Source of the DNA: an uncultured Modestobacter sp.
Lineage (GTDB): Bacteria; Actinomycetota; Actinomycetes; Mycobacteriales; Geodermatophilaceae
DNA: 64,000 nt
Assembly (NCBI RefSeq): GCF_947486615.1
Contig: NZ_CANKUD010000003.1
Span: 124,001-188,000, forward strand
Reading direction: 5' to 3'
Positions 51,752-59,090 of the stretch are shown piece after piece (within the stretch, counting starts at the first letter, position 1; the number at the start of each line of letters is the position of its first letter). Under the pieces are notes generated by a model. That model had not been told where the DNA came from. It made no database searches and worked only from the letters and a program-made list of their open reading frames with translations. The position numbers and the translations under genes are program-made.

Positions 51752-52693
51752 TCAGGGAGTCTCGGCGCCGGCGGCGACGGCGAGGAAGGCCTGCTCGAGC
51801 GAGGCGGCCCGGGCGTCGAGTGCCCGCAGCACGACCCGGTGCTCGGCGGCCCAGGCCAGCAGCTCGGCCAGCACGGGCTGCAGTGCGCGGGTGTGCCACT
51901 CCATCCGCGGCCGCTCGGCGACCACCTGGACACCGGCCGGCCGCGGCGGCTCGGGGGCGTCCTGGTCGAGGGTGAACCGGATGGTGGCCGGCTGGGTCTC
52001 GGCGATCTCCTCCTGCGTCCCGGCGAGCACGATCTGCCCGGCGCGCAGCACCGCGACCCGGTCGGCCAGCTCCTCGGCCTCCTCCAGGTGGTGGGTGGTG
52101 AGCACCACGGCCGCGCCGCCGGCGACCAGGTCGTGCACCAGCCGCCAGACCTGCCGCCGGCTCTCCGGGTCCAGGCCGGTGGTCGGCTCGTCCAGCACGA
52201 CCACGTCCGGGCGGCCGAGGAGGGCCAGGGCCAGGTCGAGCCGGCGCCGCTCCCCGCCGGACAGGCTGCGCACCCGGACATCGGCGCGGCCGGTCAGCTG
52301 CACCTGCGCCAGGGCCTCGTCGACCGGGCGGGGGTCGGTGAGGGTGCCGGCCCAGGTGCGGACGGTCTCGGCCACGGTCAGGTCACCGGGCAGGCCGCTG
52401 AACTGCAGCAGCACGCCCAGCCGCGGCCGCACCCGGGCCCGGTCACGCACCGGGTCGGCGCCCAGGACGCGGACCGAGCCCCCGCAGGCCGGGGCGAGCC
52501 CCTCCAGCACCTCCAGGGCCGAGGTCTTGCCCGCCCCGTTGACCCCGAGCAGGGCGAAGACCTCGCCGGGGTGGACCTCGAACGAGATGCCGCGGACCGC
52601 CTCGAAGTCGCCGTAGCTGCGTCGCAGGTGGCGCACCTCGATGGCAGGGGCGACCACGGCGGGGGTGGGCGCGGGCGGGGCAGTGGGCTGCAC
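51752..52693 (-). CDS. ABC exporter ATP-binding protein
   Basis: A 313-residue drug-type ATPase. Walker A is ALLGVNGAGKTSALEVLEGL (about residue 50). The Q-loop region is RLGVLLQFSGLPGDLTVAETV, the signature VRVRSLSGGERRRLDLALALL and Walker B VVVLDEPTTGLDPESRRQ, the last being a DrrA/NatA-like hallmark. The C-terminal ~85 residues include ALDARAASLEQAFLAVAAG. GTG 52693 (MQPTAPPAPTPA) has GAGGAGG at good spacing; the track start at 52822 would run through the palindrome region upstream. It is first in the exporter-kinase-regulator operon. Confidence 0.92.
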   Translation of the reverse strand: MQPTAPPAPTPAVVAPAIEVRHLRRSYGDFEAVRGISFEVHPGEVFALLGVNGAGKTSALEVLEGLAPACGGSVRVLGADPVRDRARVRPRLGVLLQFSGLPGDLTVAETVRTWAGTLTDPRPVDEALAQVQLTGRADVRVRSLSGGERRRLDLALALLGRPDVVVLDEPTTGLDPESRRQVWRLVHDLVAGGAAVVLTTHHLEEAEELADRVAVLRAGQIVLAGTQEEIAETQPATIRFTLDQDAPEPPRPAGVQVVAERPRMEWHTRALQPVLAELLAWAAEHRVVLRALDARAASLEQAFLAVAAGAETP

Positions 52694-52823
52694 GGGGACC
52701 TCCTCGGTGCGCCGCCGGCCACCGTCGGGCCGGTCCGTCGGACGCACCCCTGACGGTGCCGCCGCCCACCGGCCGGCACAGGTGCCTGCCGTCACCTCTT
52801 CGCGGCGCCGCTGCACGGCCACC

Positions 52824-52841
52824 CCATGACACGTGTCATGG
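52824..52841. promoter_or_regulatory. Perfect 18-bp palindrome between divergent genes, candidate operator
   Basis: CCATGACACGTGTCATGG reads the same on both strands. It lies 17 bp before a TACCCT -10-like box (52858-52863) for the rightward gene and 130 bp from the leftward ABC operon start. A repressor bound here would cover the -35 region of the rightward promoter. The cognate regulator is not known. Confidence 0.55.
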
Positions 52842-52869
52842 CCCGCGGGTGCGCACCTACCCTGGGCCG

Positions 52870-53790
52870 GTGCTCCCGCTCGTCCAGACCGCGCCGACAG
52901 CCTTGCCCGAGGCGGAGTGGACGGCGCTGGCGGCGGCGCACGAGCAGCGGATGGACCGCTGGCTGCTCCCGCACCGGGAGCGCCGCCGGGCCGGGGTCGC
53001 CCACCCGGTGCAGGACTTCCTGTTCACCTACTACTCCGAGACCCCGGGCCGGCTGCGGCGCTGGCACCCCGGGGTGGGCACCGCACTGACCGGCGATGCG
53101 GCCGCCGAGCGGCTGGCCTGGCCGTTCCACGCGGAGGTCGACGCCCGCACCGCCGATGGCCGGACCGTGCGCGCGGTGGGCCTGGACCTGCCCGCCTTCC
53201 TGGCGAAGCGGCGGGCCTCGGTCGGCTGGATCGAGGGCCTGCTGCGCGGCACTGCGGCCCGCCCTGGACAGTTCGGCTGCTTCGGTATGCACGAGTGGGC
53301 GATGCTCTACCGCCCCGGCGACGGCGAGGTGCGGCACGAGCAGCTGCCGCTGCGGCTGGGGCAGGCCGGCACCGACGCCGTCGTCGAGTCGCACAAGGTG
53401 CAGTGCAGCCACATCGACGCGTTCCGCTTCTTCACCCGGGCCGCCGAGCCGCGCAACGCGCTCCGCCCGACCCGGGAGACCCAGCAGCAGCTGGAGCAGC
53501 CGGGCTGCCTGCACGCGACGATGGACCTGTTCAAGTGGGCCTACAAGCTCGGCCCCGCCGTCCCCGGCACGCTGCTGGCCGACTGCTTCGCCCTCGCCGC
53601 CGACGTCCGGGAGCTGGACATGCGTGCCTCCCCCTACGACCTGCGGGAGCACGGGTACCCGCCGGTCGCGGTGGAGACGGCCGACGGCAAGGCCGAGTAC
53701 GTCGCTGCCCAGCGCGGTTTCGCCGCCCGCGGCGCCGTGCTGCGGGAGCGGCTGCTCGGCGTGTGCGAGGAGCTGCTCCACGCCGCCTGA
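52870..53790 (+). CDS. Conserved actinobacterial protein of unknown function
   Basis: A 306-residue soluble protein. ALPEAEWTALAAAHEQRMDRWLLPHRERRRAGVAHPVQDFLFTYYSETPGRLRRWHPG is distinctive, followed by FAKRRASVGWIEGLLRG-like and GQFGCFGMHEWAMLY. A His/Cys-rich centre (ESHKVQCSHIDAFRFFTRAAEPRNALRP) and ASPYDLREHGYPPVAVETADGKAEYV near the end suggest a metal- or nucleotide-binding enzyme. Homologues are sometimes labelled 3-methyladenine DNA glycosylase, but I see no glycosylase motif and do not adopt that name. GTG 52870 follows TACCCT-N6, consistent with a leaderless mRNA. Confidence 0.75.
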   Translation: MLPLVQTAPTALPEAEWTALAAAHEQRMDRWLLPHRERRRAGVAHPVQDFLFTYYSETPGRLRRWHPGVGTALTGDAAAERLAWPFHAEVDARTADGRTVRAVGLDLPAFLAKRRASVGWIEGLLRGTAARPGQFGCFGMHEWAMLYRPGDGEVRHEQLPLRLGQAGTDAVVESHKVQCSHIDAFRFFTRAAEPRNALRPTRETQQQLEQPGCLHATMDLFKWAYKLGPAVPGTLLADCFALAADVRELDMRASPYDLREHGYPPVAVETADGKAEYVAAQRGFAARGAVLRERLLGVCEELLHAA

Positions 53791-53807
53791 CGTCGTACGG
53801 TCGGGGC

Positions 53808-54647
53808 GTGACGTCGACCCGCACCGACCGCTGGCTGCACCTGGACGGGACCACCAACACCCGCGACCTGGGCGGCCTGCCGACCACCGACGGCGGGACG
53901 ACGCAGTTCGGGCGGGTGCTGCGCAGCGACAACCTGCAGACGCTCAGCGAGGCCGACGTCGCGGCGCTGGTCGAGGAGGTCGGCCTCACCGAGGTGGTCG
54001 ACCTGCGGACGACCGCGGAGATCCTGCTGGAGGGCCGCAGCCCGCTGCGTGATGTGGACACGGTCGTCCACCGGCACTTCACCCTGCTGCCCGAGCGGGG
54101 CCGGCGCACCGACGTCTTCGCCGCCGAGGAGAGCGACGAGGAGGTCCGCGCGCAGCTGCCGGCCGACTGGGCCGAGTCCCTGCTCCCCCGCCAGGTCGCG
54201 CCGGGGGACGAGGGGGAGCCGCCCGCCGTCCGCTCCTACCTCGGGTACCTCACCGACGGCACGGAGAACGTGCTGGCCGCGCTACGGTCCCTGGCCGCGG
54301 GCGGGCCGGGCGCCGCGGTGGTGCACTGCGCCGCCGGCAAGGACCGCACCGGCGTGGTGTGCGCGCTGGCCCTCGCGGTGGCCGGGGTGACGCCGGAGGC
54401 GATCATCGCCGACTACGCGCAGACCGCCGAGGTCATCGACGCCCTCGTCGCGAAGCTCGCCAGCAGCTCCACCTACGCCGAGGACATGACCCGGCGGGAC
54501 GTCGCCAGCCACACCCCGCGGGCCGAGTCGATGCGCCGGGTGCTGGAGCTGCTCGACGAGCGGTGGGGTGGCCCGGTCGGCTGGCTGGAGCAGCACGGCT
54601 TCGGCGCCGAGGAGCAGGCCGCCCTCCGCGCCCGCCTCCGCGACTAG
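53808..54647 (+). CDS. Tyrosine-protein phosphatase, DSP/PTP-like
   Basis: A 279-residue phosphatase. WLHLDGTTNTRDLGGLPTTDGGTTQFGRVLRSDNLQTLSEADVAAL is the N-terminal signature of the MptpB-like bacterial family (NTRDLGG). The CX5R active site is AAVVHCAAGKDRTGVVCALALAVAGV (about residue 170), with the DRTG Asp. A long insert (HFTLLPERGRRTDVFAAEES) lies before the catalytic loop. The start GTG 53808 follows TACGGT-N6, suggesting a leaderless transcript. Substrates may be phosphotyrosine or phosphoinositide; not decidable. Located 17 bp after the preceding gene. Confidence 0.9.
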   Translation: MTSTRTDRWLHLDGTTNTRDLGGLPTTDGGTTQFGRVLRSDNLQTLSEADVAALVEEVGLTEVVDLRTTAEILLEGRSPLRDVDTVVHRHFTLLPERGRRTDVFAAEESDEEVRAQLPADWAESLLPRQVAPGDEGEPPAVRSYLGYLTDGTENVLAALRSLAAGGPGAAVVHCAAGKDRTGVVCALALAVAGVTPEAIIADYAQTAEVIDALVAKLASSSTYAEDMTRRDVASHTPRAESMRRVLELLDERWGGPVGWLEQHGFGAEEQAALRARLRD

Positions 54648-54672
54648 CCCCTCCCCTCCGGGACGGGACGCC

Positions 54673-54733
54673 CGGCCCCCTCGCAGGGTCCCGCCACGAG
54701 CTTGCTCGTGGTGGGGGGCGAGGGGGTCCTTCA
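54673..54733 (-). repeat. Dispersed palindromic intergenic element, copy F
   Basis: On the minus strand: GAAGGACCCCCTCGCCC, centre ACGAGCAAGCTCGTGGCGGG, outer arm GCGAGGGGG pairing with CCCCCTCGC. Convergent to the phosphatase gene. Confidence 0.75.
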
Positions 54734-54740
54734 CGCAGAG

Positions 54741-54770
54741 GACCCCGGCTCCCTGTGGGAGTCCGGGGTC
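54741..54770. terminator. Hairpin between two dispersed elements
   Basis: GACCCCGGCTCCC-TGT-GGGAGTCCGGGGTC folds as a 13-bp stem with one bulged T. A likely terminator for the phosphatase gene. Confidence 0.5.
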
Positions 54771-54807
54771 GCGGTGCGTGCCTGTGCTCGCCCTCGTCGT
54801 CGAGGGG

Positions 54808-54868
54808 TCAGGCCCCCTCCAGAGGCTCGTCCCGAGCTTGCGAGGGATGAGGAGGAGGGGGTCCTTCG
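54808..54868 (-). repeat. Dispersed palindromic intergenic element, copy G
   Basis: On the minus strand: CGAAGGACCCCCTCCTCC, centre ATCCCTCGCAAGCTCGGGACGAG, outer arm GGAGGGGGCC. It begins directly at the stop of the 51-residue gene, in sense orientation. Confidence 0.8.
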
Positions 54869-55024
54869 TCAGCGCAGGACGTTGGTGAACTGGCTGCTGT
54901 TGGCCAGGGTCAGCAGCTCGTCCCGCATGGCGGGGCTGCTGGTGCGGGCGACGGCGGCGCTGAGGGCCCGCCGCGTACGCGACGCCTGCCGACGCTGACG
55001 CCAGCTGGAGGTCACGCTGCTCAT
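54869..55024 (-). CDS. 51-residue basic peptide, unknown
   Basis: Too short for the track; ATG 55024 gives MSSVTSSWRQRRQASRTRRA and ends MRDELLTLANSSQFTNVLR. AGAAGGC lies upstream as a ribosome-binding site. The N-terminal half is very basic, while the C-terminal half forms an amphipathic helix. An AT-richer upstream stretch with TTTAAT (55069-55074) could be its promoter. It ends right at element G. Coding is likely, the role unknown. Confidence 0.6.
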   Translation of the reverse strand: MSSVTSSWRQRRQASRTRRALSAAVARTSSPAMRDELLTLANSSQFTNVLR

Positions 55025-55249
55025 GTCACTGCCTTCTTCCGGTGGTCCCGAGTGGGTGTTACACCTGCATTAAACCAGGCGCAACGGCTTCTATTCCAAC
55101 GGATCCAAGGTCGTGTCGCTGAAGGTTCCGACGGATTCTTCACCCGAAGGGGGTATCGGCCATCGATCCGTCACCTCGGGGTCACTTGTCCAGCACCTAC
55201 GCAGTGCAGTCGGTCACCTCGGCTGGGTGAACGAACCTCCCCCGCACAC

Positions 55250-55289
55250 GACGACGCCCCGCCGGTCCATCGACCGGCGGGGCGTCGTC
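55250..55289 (-). terminator. Perfect 18-bp hairpin terminator after ptsI
   Basis: GACGACGCCCCGCCGGTC-CATC-GACCGGCGGGGCGTCGTC, no mismatch, 40 bp past the ptsI stop. The remaining gap to 55025 is relatively AT-rich and shows no gene besides the promoter-like TTTAAT. Confidence 0.85.
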
Positions 55290-55329
55290 CTTGAGCAGTC
55301 GTGCGGGCCCGGGTGCACCGGGCGGGACG

Positions 55330-57048
55330 TCAGGAGGCGGCGGCGAGCACCTCGCGCACGGCCGCCCGGGCAGACGCGGGATCCGCGGCGGCCAGCGCCA
55401 CCTCCGCCGCCCGCTGGCAGGTGGCCAGGTCGACCGTCGCCAGCCGGGCGCCGACGCCGGCCACCGAGCTGGCCGCACACGACAGCGAGGTGATCCCCAT
55501 GCCGACCAGGACGCAGGCCAGCACCGGGTCCGCGGCCGCCTCGCCGCAGACGCCCACGGGCTTGCCTGCCCGCTGCCCCGCCGCGGCGGTGGCCTGCACC
55601 AGCGCCAGCAGCGCCGGCTGCCACGGGTCGGTCAGGTCGGCCAGGTCGGCCGACAGCCGGTCGGCGGCCAGCGTGTACTGCGAGAGGTCGTTCGTCCCGA
55701 TGGAAAGGAAGTCCAGGTGCTCGAGGAACCGGTCGGCCAGGACGGCGACCGAGGGCACCTCGACCATGACGCCGGGCACCATGCCGCGCTCGCGCACCTG
55801 CGCGGCGAAGTCGGCGGCCTCGGCGACGGTGGCGACCATCGGCGCCATCACCCACGGCTGGGCGCCGGTCTCCTGGGCGGCCTGGGCCACCGCGTCCAGC
55901 TGCCGGGTGAGCAGGCCCGGATCGCGCCGGGCGGTGCGCAGCCCGCGGACGCCGAGGGCAGGGTTCGCCTCGTCCGGCGGGGTGGCGAAGGGCAGCGGCT
56001 TGTCCGAACCGGCGTCCAGGGTGCGCAGCACGACCTTGCCGCCGGGGAAGGCGGCGAAGACGCCGGCGTAGATGCCGGCCTGCTCCTGCACCGAGGGCTC
56101 CTCGGCGCGGCCGAAGAAGGCCAGCTCGGTGCGCAGCAGGCCGACGCCCTCGGCGCGGGCGGCCGCGGCGGCCCGCGCACCGGCGCCGTCCTGCACGTTG
56201 GCCAGCACGGCGACGGCGTGGCCGTCCCGGGTCGCGCCGGGGCCGCGGTAGCCGGCCAGGGCGGCAGCGGCCTCCCGCGACGCGGCGACCCGCGCGGTGG
56301 CCTCCTCGGGGTCGGGGTCCACGGTCACCGTGCCGTGCTCGCCGTCCACCAGGACGACCGCGCCCTCGGGGACGTCGCCCAGCCCGCCGACGCCGACCAC
56401 ACAGGGCAGGCCGAGCTGCCGGGCGATGATCGCGGTGTGGCTGGTCGCCCCGCCCAGCCGGGTGGCCAGCGCGACGATCTTGGTCGGGTCCAGGCCCGCG
56501 GTGTCGGCCGGGGCGAGGTCGTCGGCGAGCAGCACCGACGGGGTGTCCGGCGCCGGCACGCCGGGCTCGCCCTGGCCGGTCAGCTCCGCGACGATCCGGT
56601 TGCGCACGTCGCGGACGTCGGTGGCCCGCTCGGCCATCACCCCGCCCAGGCTGCTGAACAGCTCGACGAACTGCTCCGCCGCCCCGACCGTGGCGGCCTC
56701 GGCGGAGGCGCCGTCGCCGATCCGCTGCTCGACGGTGGACAGCAGGCCGCGGTCCCGGGCCAGCTGCGCGGTGGTGTTCAGCACCTCGGCGCTCACCCCG
56801 GTGGCCGCGGCCGCCCGCCCCGCGAGCCGCTCGGCGACCGCGTCGGCGGCCGCAGCGAACCGGTCCTTCTCAGCCGCGCGCTGGTCCTCCGGGACGACCG
56901 CTCCCTCGGCCGCGGGCAGCTCGACCTCCCCGACCGGGCGGACGACGGGCCCGACGGCGACCCCGGGCACCACCGGCGTGCCGGTCAGCACGCTCTCCTG
57001 GCTGAGGGCGGCCGGGGAGATCCGGGTGCCGGTCGGGGTGCTGGACAT
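55330..57048 (-). CDS. ptsI: PTS enzyme I (phosphoenolpyruvate-protein phosphotransferase)
   Basis: A 572-residue PTS enzyme I. GTPVVPGVAVGPVVRPV opens the N-terminal domain. The phosphorylated His is in ATRLGGATSHTAIIARQLGLPCVVGVG (about residue 200). The PEP-binding barrel shows ARAEGVGLLRTELAFFG, RTLDAGSDKPLPF, VMVEVPSVAVLADRFLEHLDFLSIGTNDLSQYTLAADR and the active-site Cys in KPVGVCGEAAADP. It passes phosphate from PEP to HPr. It is divergent from the deoR-fruK-fruA-ptsH operon, sharing a 226-bp promoter region. The start ATG has GAGG upstream. Length agrees with family norms. Confidence 0.96.
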   Translation of the reverse strand: MSSTPTGTRISPAALSQESVLTGTPVVPGVAVGPVVRPVGEVELPAAEGAVVPEDQRAAEKDRFAAAADAVAERLAGRAAAATGVSAEVLNTTAQLARDRGLLSTVEQRIGDGASAEAATVGAAEQFVELFSSLGGVMAERATDVRDVRNRIVAELTGQGEPGVPAPDTPSVLLADDLAPADTAGLDPTKIVALATRLGGATSHTAIIARQLGLPCVVGVGGLGDVPEGAVVLVDGEHGTVTVDPDPEEATARVAASREAAAALAGYRGPGATRDGHAVAVLANVQDGAGARAAAAARAEGVGLLRTELAFFGRAEEPSVQEQAGIYAGVFAAFPGGKVVLRTLDAGSDKPLPFATPPDEANPALGVRGLRTARRDPGLLTRQLDAVAQAAQETGAQPWVMAPMVATVAEAADFAAQVRERGMVPGVMVEVPSVAVLADRFLEHLDFLSIGTNDLSQYTLAADRLSADLADLTDPWQPALLALVQATAAAGQRAGKPVGVCGEAAADPVLACVLVGMGITSLSCAASSVAGVGARLATVDLATCQRAAEVALAAADPASARAAVREVLAAAS

Positions 57049-57148
57049 GGAGGCCTCACTGTCTGCTCGGACCCGCGGGCTCGGCGGGGACCGGGCTCGT
57101 CGTGGGGGGTGGCGGTGGGAAGACTGTCGCAGCGACGATGATGCGGTC

Positions 57149-57164
57149 GGTGACCAGGGTCACC
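57149..57164. promoter_or_regulatory. Inverted repeat GGTGACC-AG-GGTCACC in the ptsI/deoR intergenic region
   Basis: Perfect 7-bp arms with 2-bp spacer, next to the divergent promoters. A candidate operator for the adjacent DeoR-type regulator or a global sugar regulator; inferred from symmetry only. Confidence 0.4.
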
Positions 57165-57172
57165 AGCGGGGC

Positions 57173-57201
57173 TTGACTTGTCAACTGATCCCACGTAGAA
57201 C
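57173..57201 (+). promoter_or_regulatory. Sigma-70-type promoter for the fructose PTS operon
   Basis: TTGACT (57173-57178), 17-bp spacer, TAGAAC (57196-57201). The -35 is embedded in the palindrome TTGAC-TT-GTCAA (57173-57184). On the opposite strand the same palindrome gives TTGACA, so divergent polymerase binding is possible. Confidence 0.6.
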
Positions 57202-57274
57202 AACAAGAACACAGCCCAGATGCCACACAGTCGGGCAATAGAGCACGAACCCGCACTGCGACGCTGGTCAGGGG

Positions 57275-58048
57275 GTGACCGTGTACGCCGAGGAACGACA
57301 GCAGGCCATCGCCGGCCTGGTCACCCAGCGCGGGCGGGTCGCGGTCACCGCGGTCGCCGAGCACTTCGGCGTCACCACCGAGACGGTGCGCCGCGACCTC
57401 GCCGTCCTGGAGCGCGCCGGGATGCTCCGGCGGGTGCACGGCGGCGCCGTCCCGGTCGGCACGCTGACGGTGGTCGAGCCCGGGCTCGGCGAGCGGCGCA
57501 CCACCCGGATCGAGGCCAAGCGCCGCATCGCCGCCGCGGCCCTCACGCTGGTCCCGCCCGCTCACGGCAGCCTGATCCTGGACGGCGGCAGCTCCACCGC
57601 CGCGCTGGCCGAGGTGCTGCCCGGCGACCGGTCCCTGCTCGCGGCCACCAACTCCGTCCCGATCGCCGCCCGGCTCTCCAGCGCCCCCGGCGTGACGCTG
57701 CACGTGCTGGGTGGCCGGGTGCGCGGCATCACCCAGTCCGCGGTGGGCGAGTCGACCGTGGCCGCCCTCGCCGAGCTCCGCGCCGACGTGGTCTTCCTGG
57801 GCACCAACGGGATCAGCCTGGCGCACGGCTTCTCCACCCCCGACGAGGCCGAGGCCGCGGTCAAGCGCGCCATGACCCGGGCCGGGCAGCGGGTCGTGGT
57901 GCTGGCCGACAGCAGCAAGCTCGGCCGCGAGCACCTGGTGCGCTTCGCGGCCCTCACGGACGTCGACGTCCTGATCACCGACGACGAGGCCGACCCGGCC
58001 GTCGTCGCCGAGCTCGAGCAACAGGGGATCGAGGTGCTCGTCGCATGA
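57275..58048 (+). CDS. DeoR/GlpR-family repressor of the fructose PTS operon
   Basis: A 257-residue regulator. YAEERQQAIAGLVTQRGRVAVTAVAEHFGVTTETVRRDLAVLERAGMLRRVHGGAVPV is the DeoR winged helix, with the classic TTETVRRDLAVLE recognition helix and HGGA wing. The sugar-phosphate-binding domain begins RIEAKRRIAAAALTLVPPAHGSLILDGGSSTAALAEVL and includes VVFLGTNGISLAHGFSTPDEAEAAVKRAM. It overlaps fruK by ATGA, so it controls its own operon; fructose-1-phosphate is the likely inducer by analogy with FruR-type DeoR proteins. The start GTG 57275 fits the family's short N-terminus. Confidence 0.93.
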   Translation: MTVYAEERQQAIAGLVTQRGRVAVTAVAEHFGVTTETVRRDLAVLERAGMLRRVHGGAVPVGTLTVVEPGLGERRTTRIEAKRRIAAAALTLVPPAHGSLILDGGSSTAALAEVLPGDRSLLAATNSVPIAARLSSAPGVTLHVLGGRVRGITQSAVGESTVAALAELRADVVFLGTNGISLAHGFSTPDEAEAAVKRAMTRAGQRVVVLADSSKLGREHLVRFAALTDVDVLITDDEADPAVVAELEQQGIEVLVA

Positions 58049-59073
58049 GGACGGACTCCGCACCGGGCGGACGGCGGGTGGTCACGCTGACCGCCAACCC
58101 CAGCCTGGACCGGACGCTGGGGCTCCCCGGCCCGCTCGAGCGGGGCGCCGTGGCCCGGCTCGGCGCCCGCAGCTCCGTCGAGCCCGGCGGCAAGGGCGTG
58201 AACGTCTCCCGCGCCCTCGCCGCCTCCGGGGCCGACGTGGTCTCCGTGCTGCCGGCGGCCGACGGCGACCCGATCGTCGTCGCGCTGCAGGCGCTCGGCC
58301 TGCCCCTGTCGACCGTGCCGGTCAACTCCCCGGTGCGCACCAACTACACGCTCACCGAGCCAGATGGCACCACCACGAAGCTCAACGAGCCCGGCGCCCG
58401 GCTGCACGAGCAGACCCTGGCCGCACTGCAGGCCGCCGTCTGGGAGCACGCCGCCGACGCCCGCTGGGTCGTGCTGTCGGGCTCGCTGCCGCCCGGCACG
58501 CCGCTCGACTGGTACGCCACCCTGGTGCGCACCCTGCGCGGCACCAGCGCCCGGATCGCGGTGGACACCTCCGAGGCCCCGCTGGTGGCGCTGCTGTCCG
58601 CCGGCCCGGACGCCGCCCCCGACCTGCTCAAGCCCAACACCGAGGAGCTCGCCCAGCTCGCCGGCGTCACCGAGGAGACCCTGCTCGCCGACCCGACGGC
58701 GATGCTCGCCGCGGTCGACTCGCTGCACGCCCGCGGGGTCGCCGAGGTGCTGCTCACCCTGGGCGGCGACGGGGCGCTGCTCTCCACCGCCGACGGCGGG
58801 CGCTGGTCCGCCCGCCCACCGCGGATCACCGTCCGCAGCACCGTCGGCGCCGGCGACTGCAGCCTGGCCGGCTACGTGCTGGCCGACCTGGCCGGCGCCG
58901 CCCCGGCCGAGCGGCTGCGCTCCGCGGTCGCCTACGGGTCGGCCAGCGCCGCCCTGCCGGGTTCCGCCGTCCCGACCGCGGGGCAGGTCGACCTGGCCGC
59001 GGTCGAGGTCACCCCGGGCGTGCCCGCCTCCACAGCTCCCGCCGAGGCCGCCCCGGTCGCCGGCTCCCGCTGA
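58045..59073 (+). CDS. fruK: 1-phosphofructokinase (PfkB family)
   Basis: A 342-residue sugar kinase making fructose-1,6-bisphosphate from the fructose-1-phosphate produced by FruA. VVTLTANPSLDRTLGLPGPLERGAVARL is the FruK N-terminus. RSSVEPGGKGVNVSRALAASGAD is signature 1. LLKPNTEELAQLAGV and ITVRSTVGAGDCSLAGYVLADLAG follow, the second with the catalytic Asp in GAGD; Cys-Ser replaces the more usual Ser after it. Its ATG overlaps the deoR stop, and fruA starts 17 bp after its stop. A Pro/Ala-rich tail of ~20 residues is extra compared with E. coli FruK. Confidence 0.94.
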   Translation: MRTDSAPGGRRVVTLTANPSLDRTLGLPGPLERGAVARLGARSSVEPGGKGVNVSRALAASGADVVSVLPAADGDPIVVALQALGLPLSTVPVNSPVRTNYTLTEPDGTTTKLNEPGARLHEQTLAALQAAVWEHAADARWVVLSGSLPPGTPLDWYATLVRTLRGTSARIAVDTSEAPLVALLSAGPDAAPDLLKPNTEELAQLAGVTEETLLADPTAMLAAVDSLHARGVAEVLLTLGGDGALLSTADGGRWSARPPRITVRSTVGAGDCSLAGYVLADLAGAAPAERLRSAVAYGSASAALPGSAVPTAGQVDLAAVEVTPGVPASTAPAEAAPVAGSR

Positions 59074-59090
59074 ACGACCCAGGGGGAACC

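Noticed and set aside
52870-53790. Naming the 306-residue protein 3-methyladenine DNA glycosylase
   Set aside because: That label is used for some homologues, but no helix-hairpin-helix or other glycosylase motif is visible, so it is left as unknown.
55025-55249. Riboswitch or small RNA in the AT-richer gap
   Set aside because: I found no conserved riboswitch motif. Beyond a promoter-like TTTAAT and short imperfect repeats, nothing supports a specific RNA.
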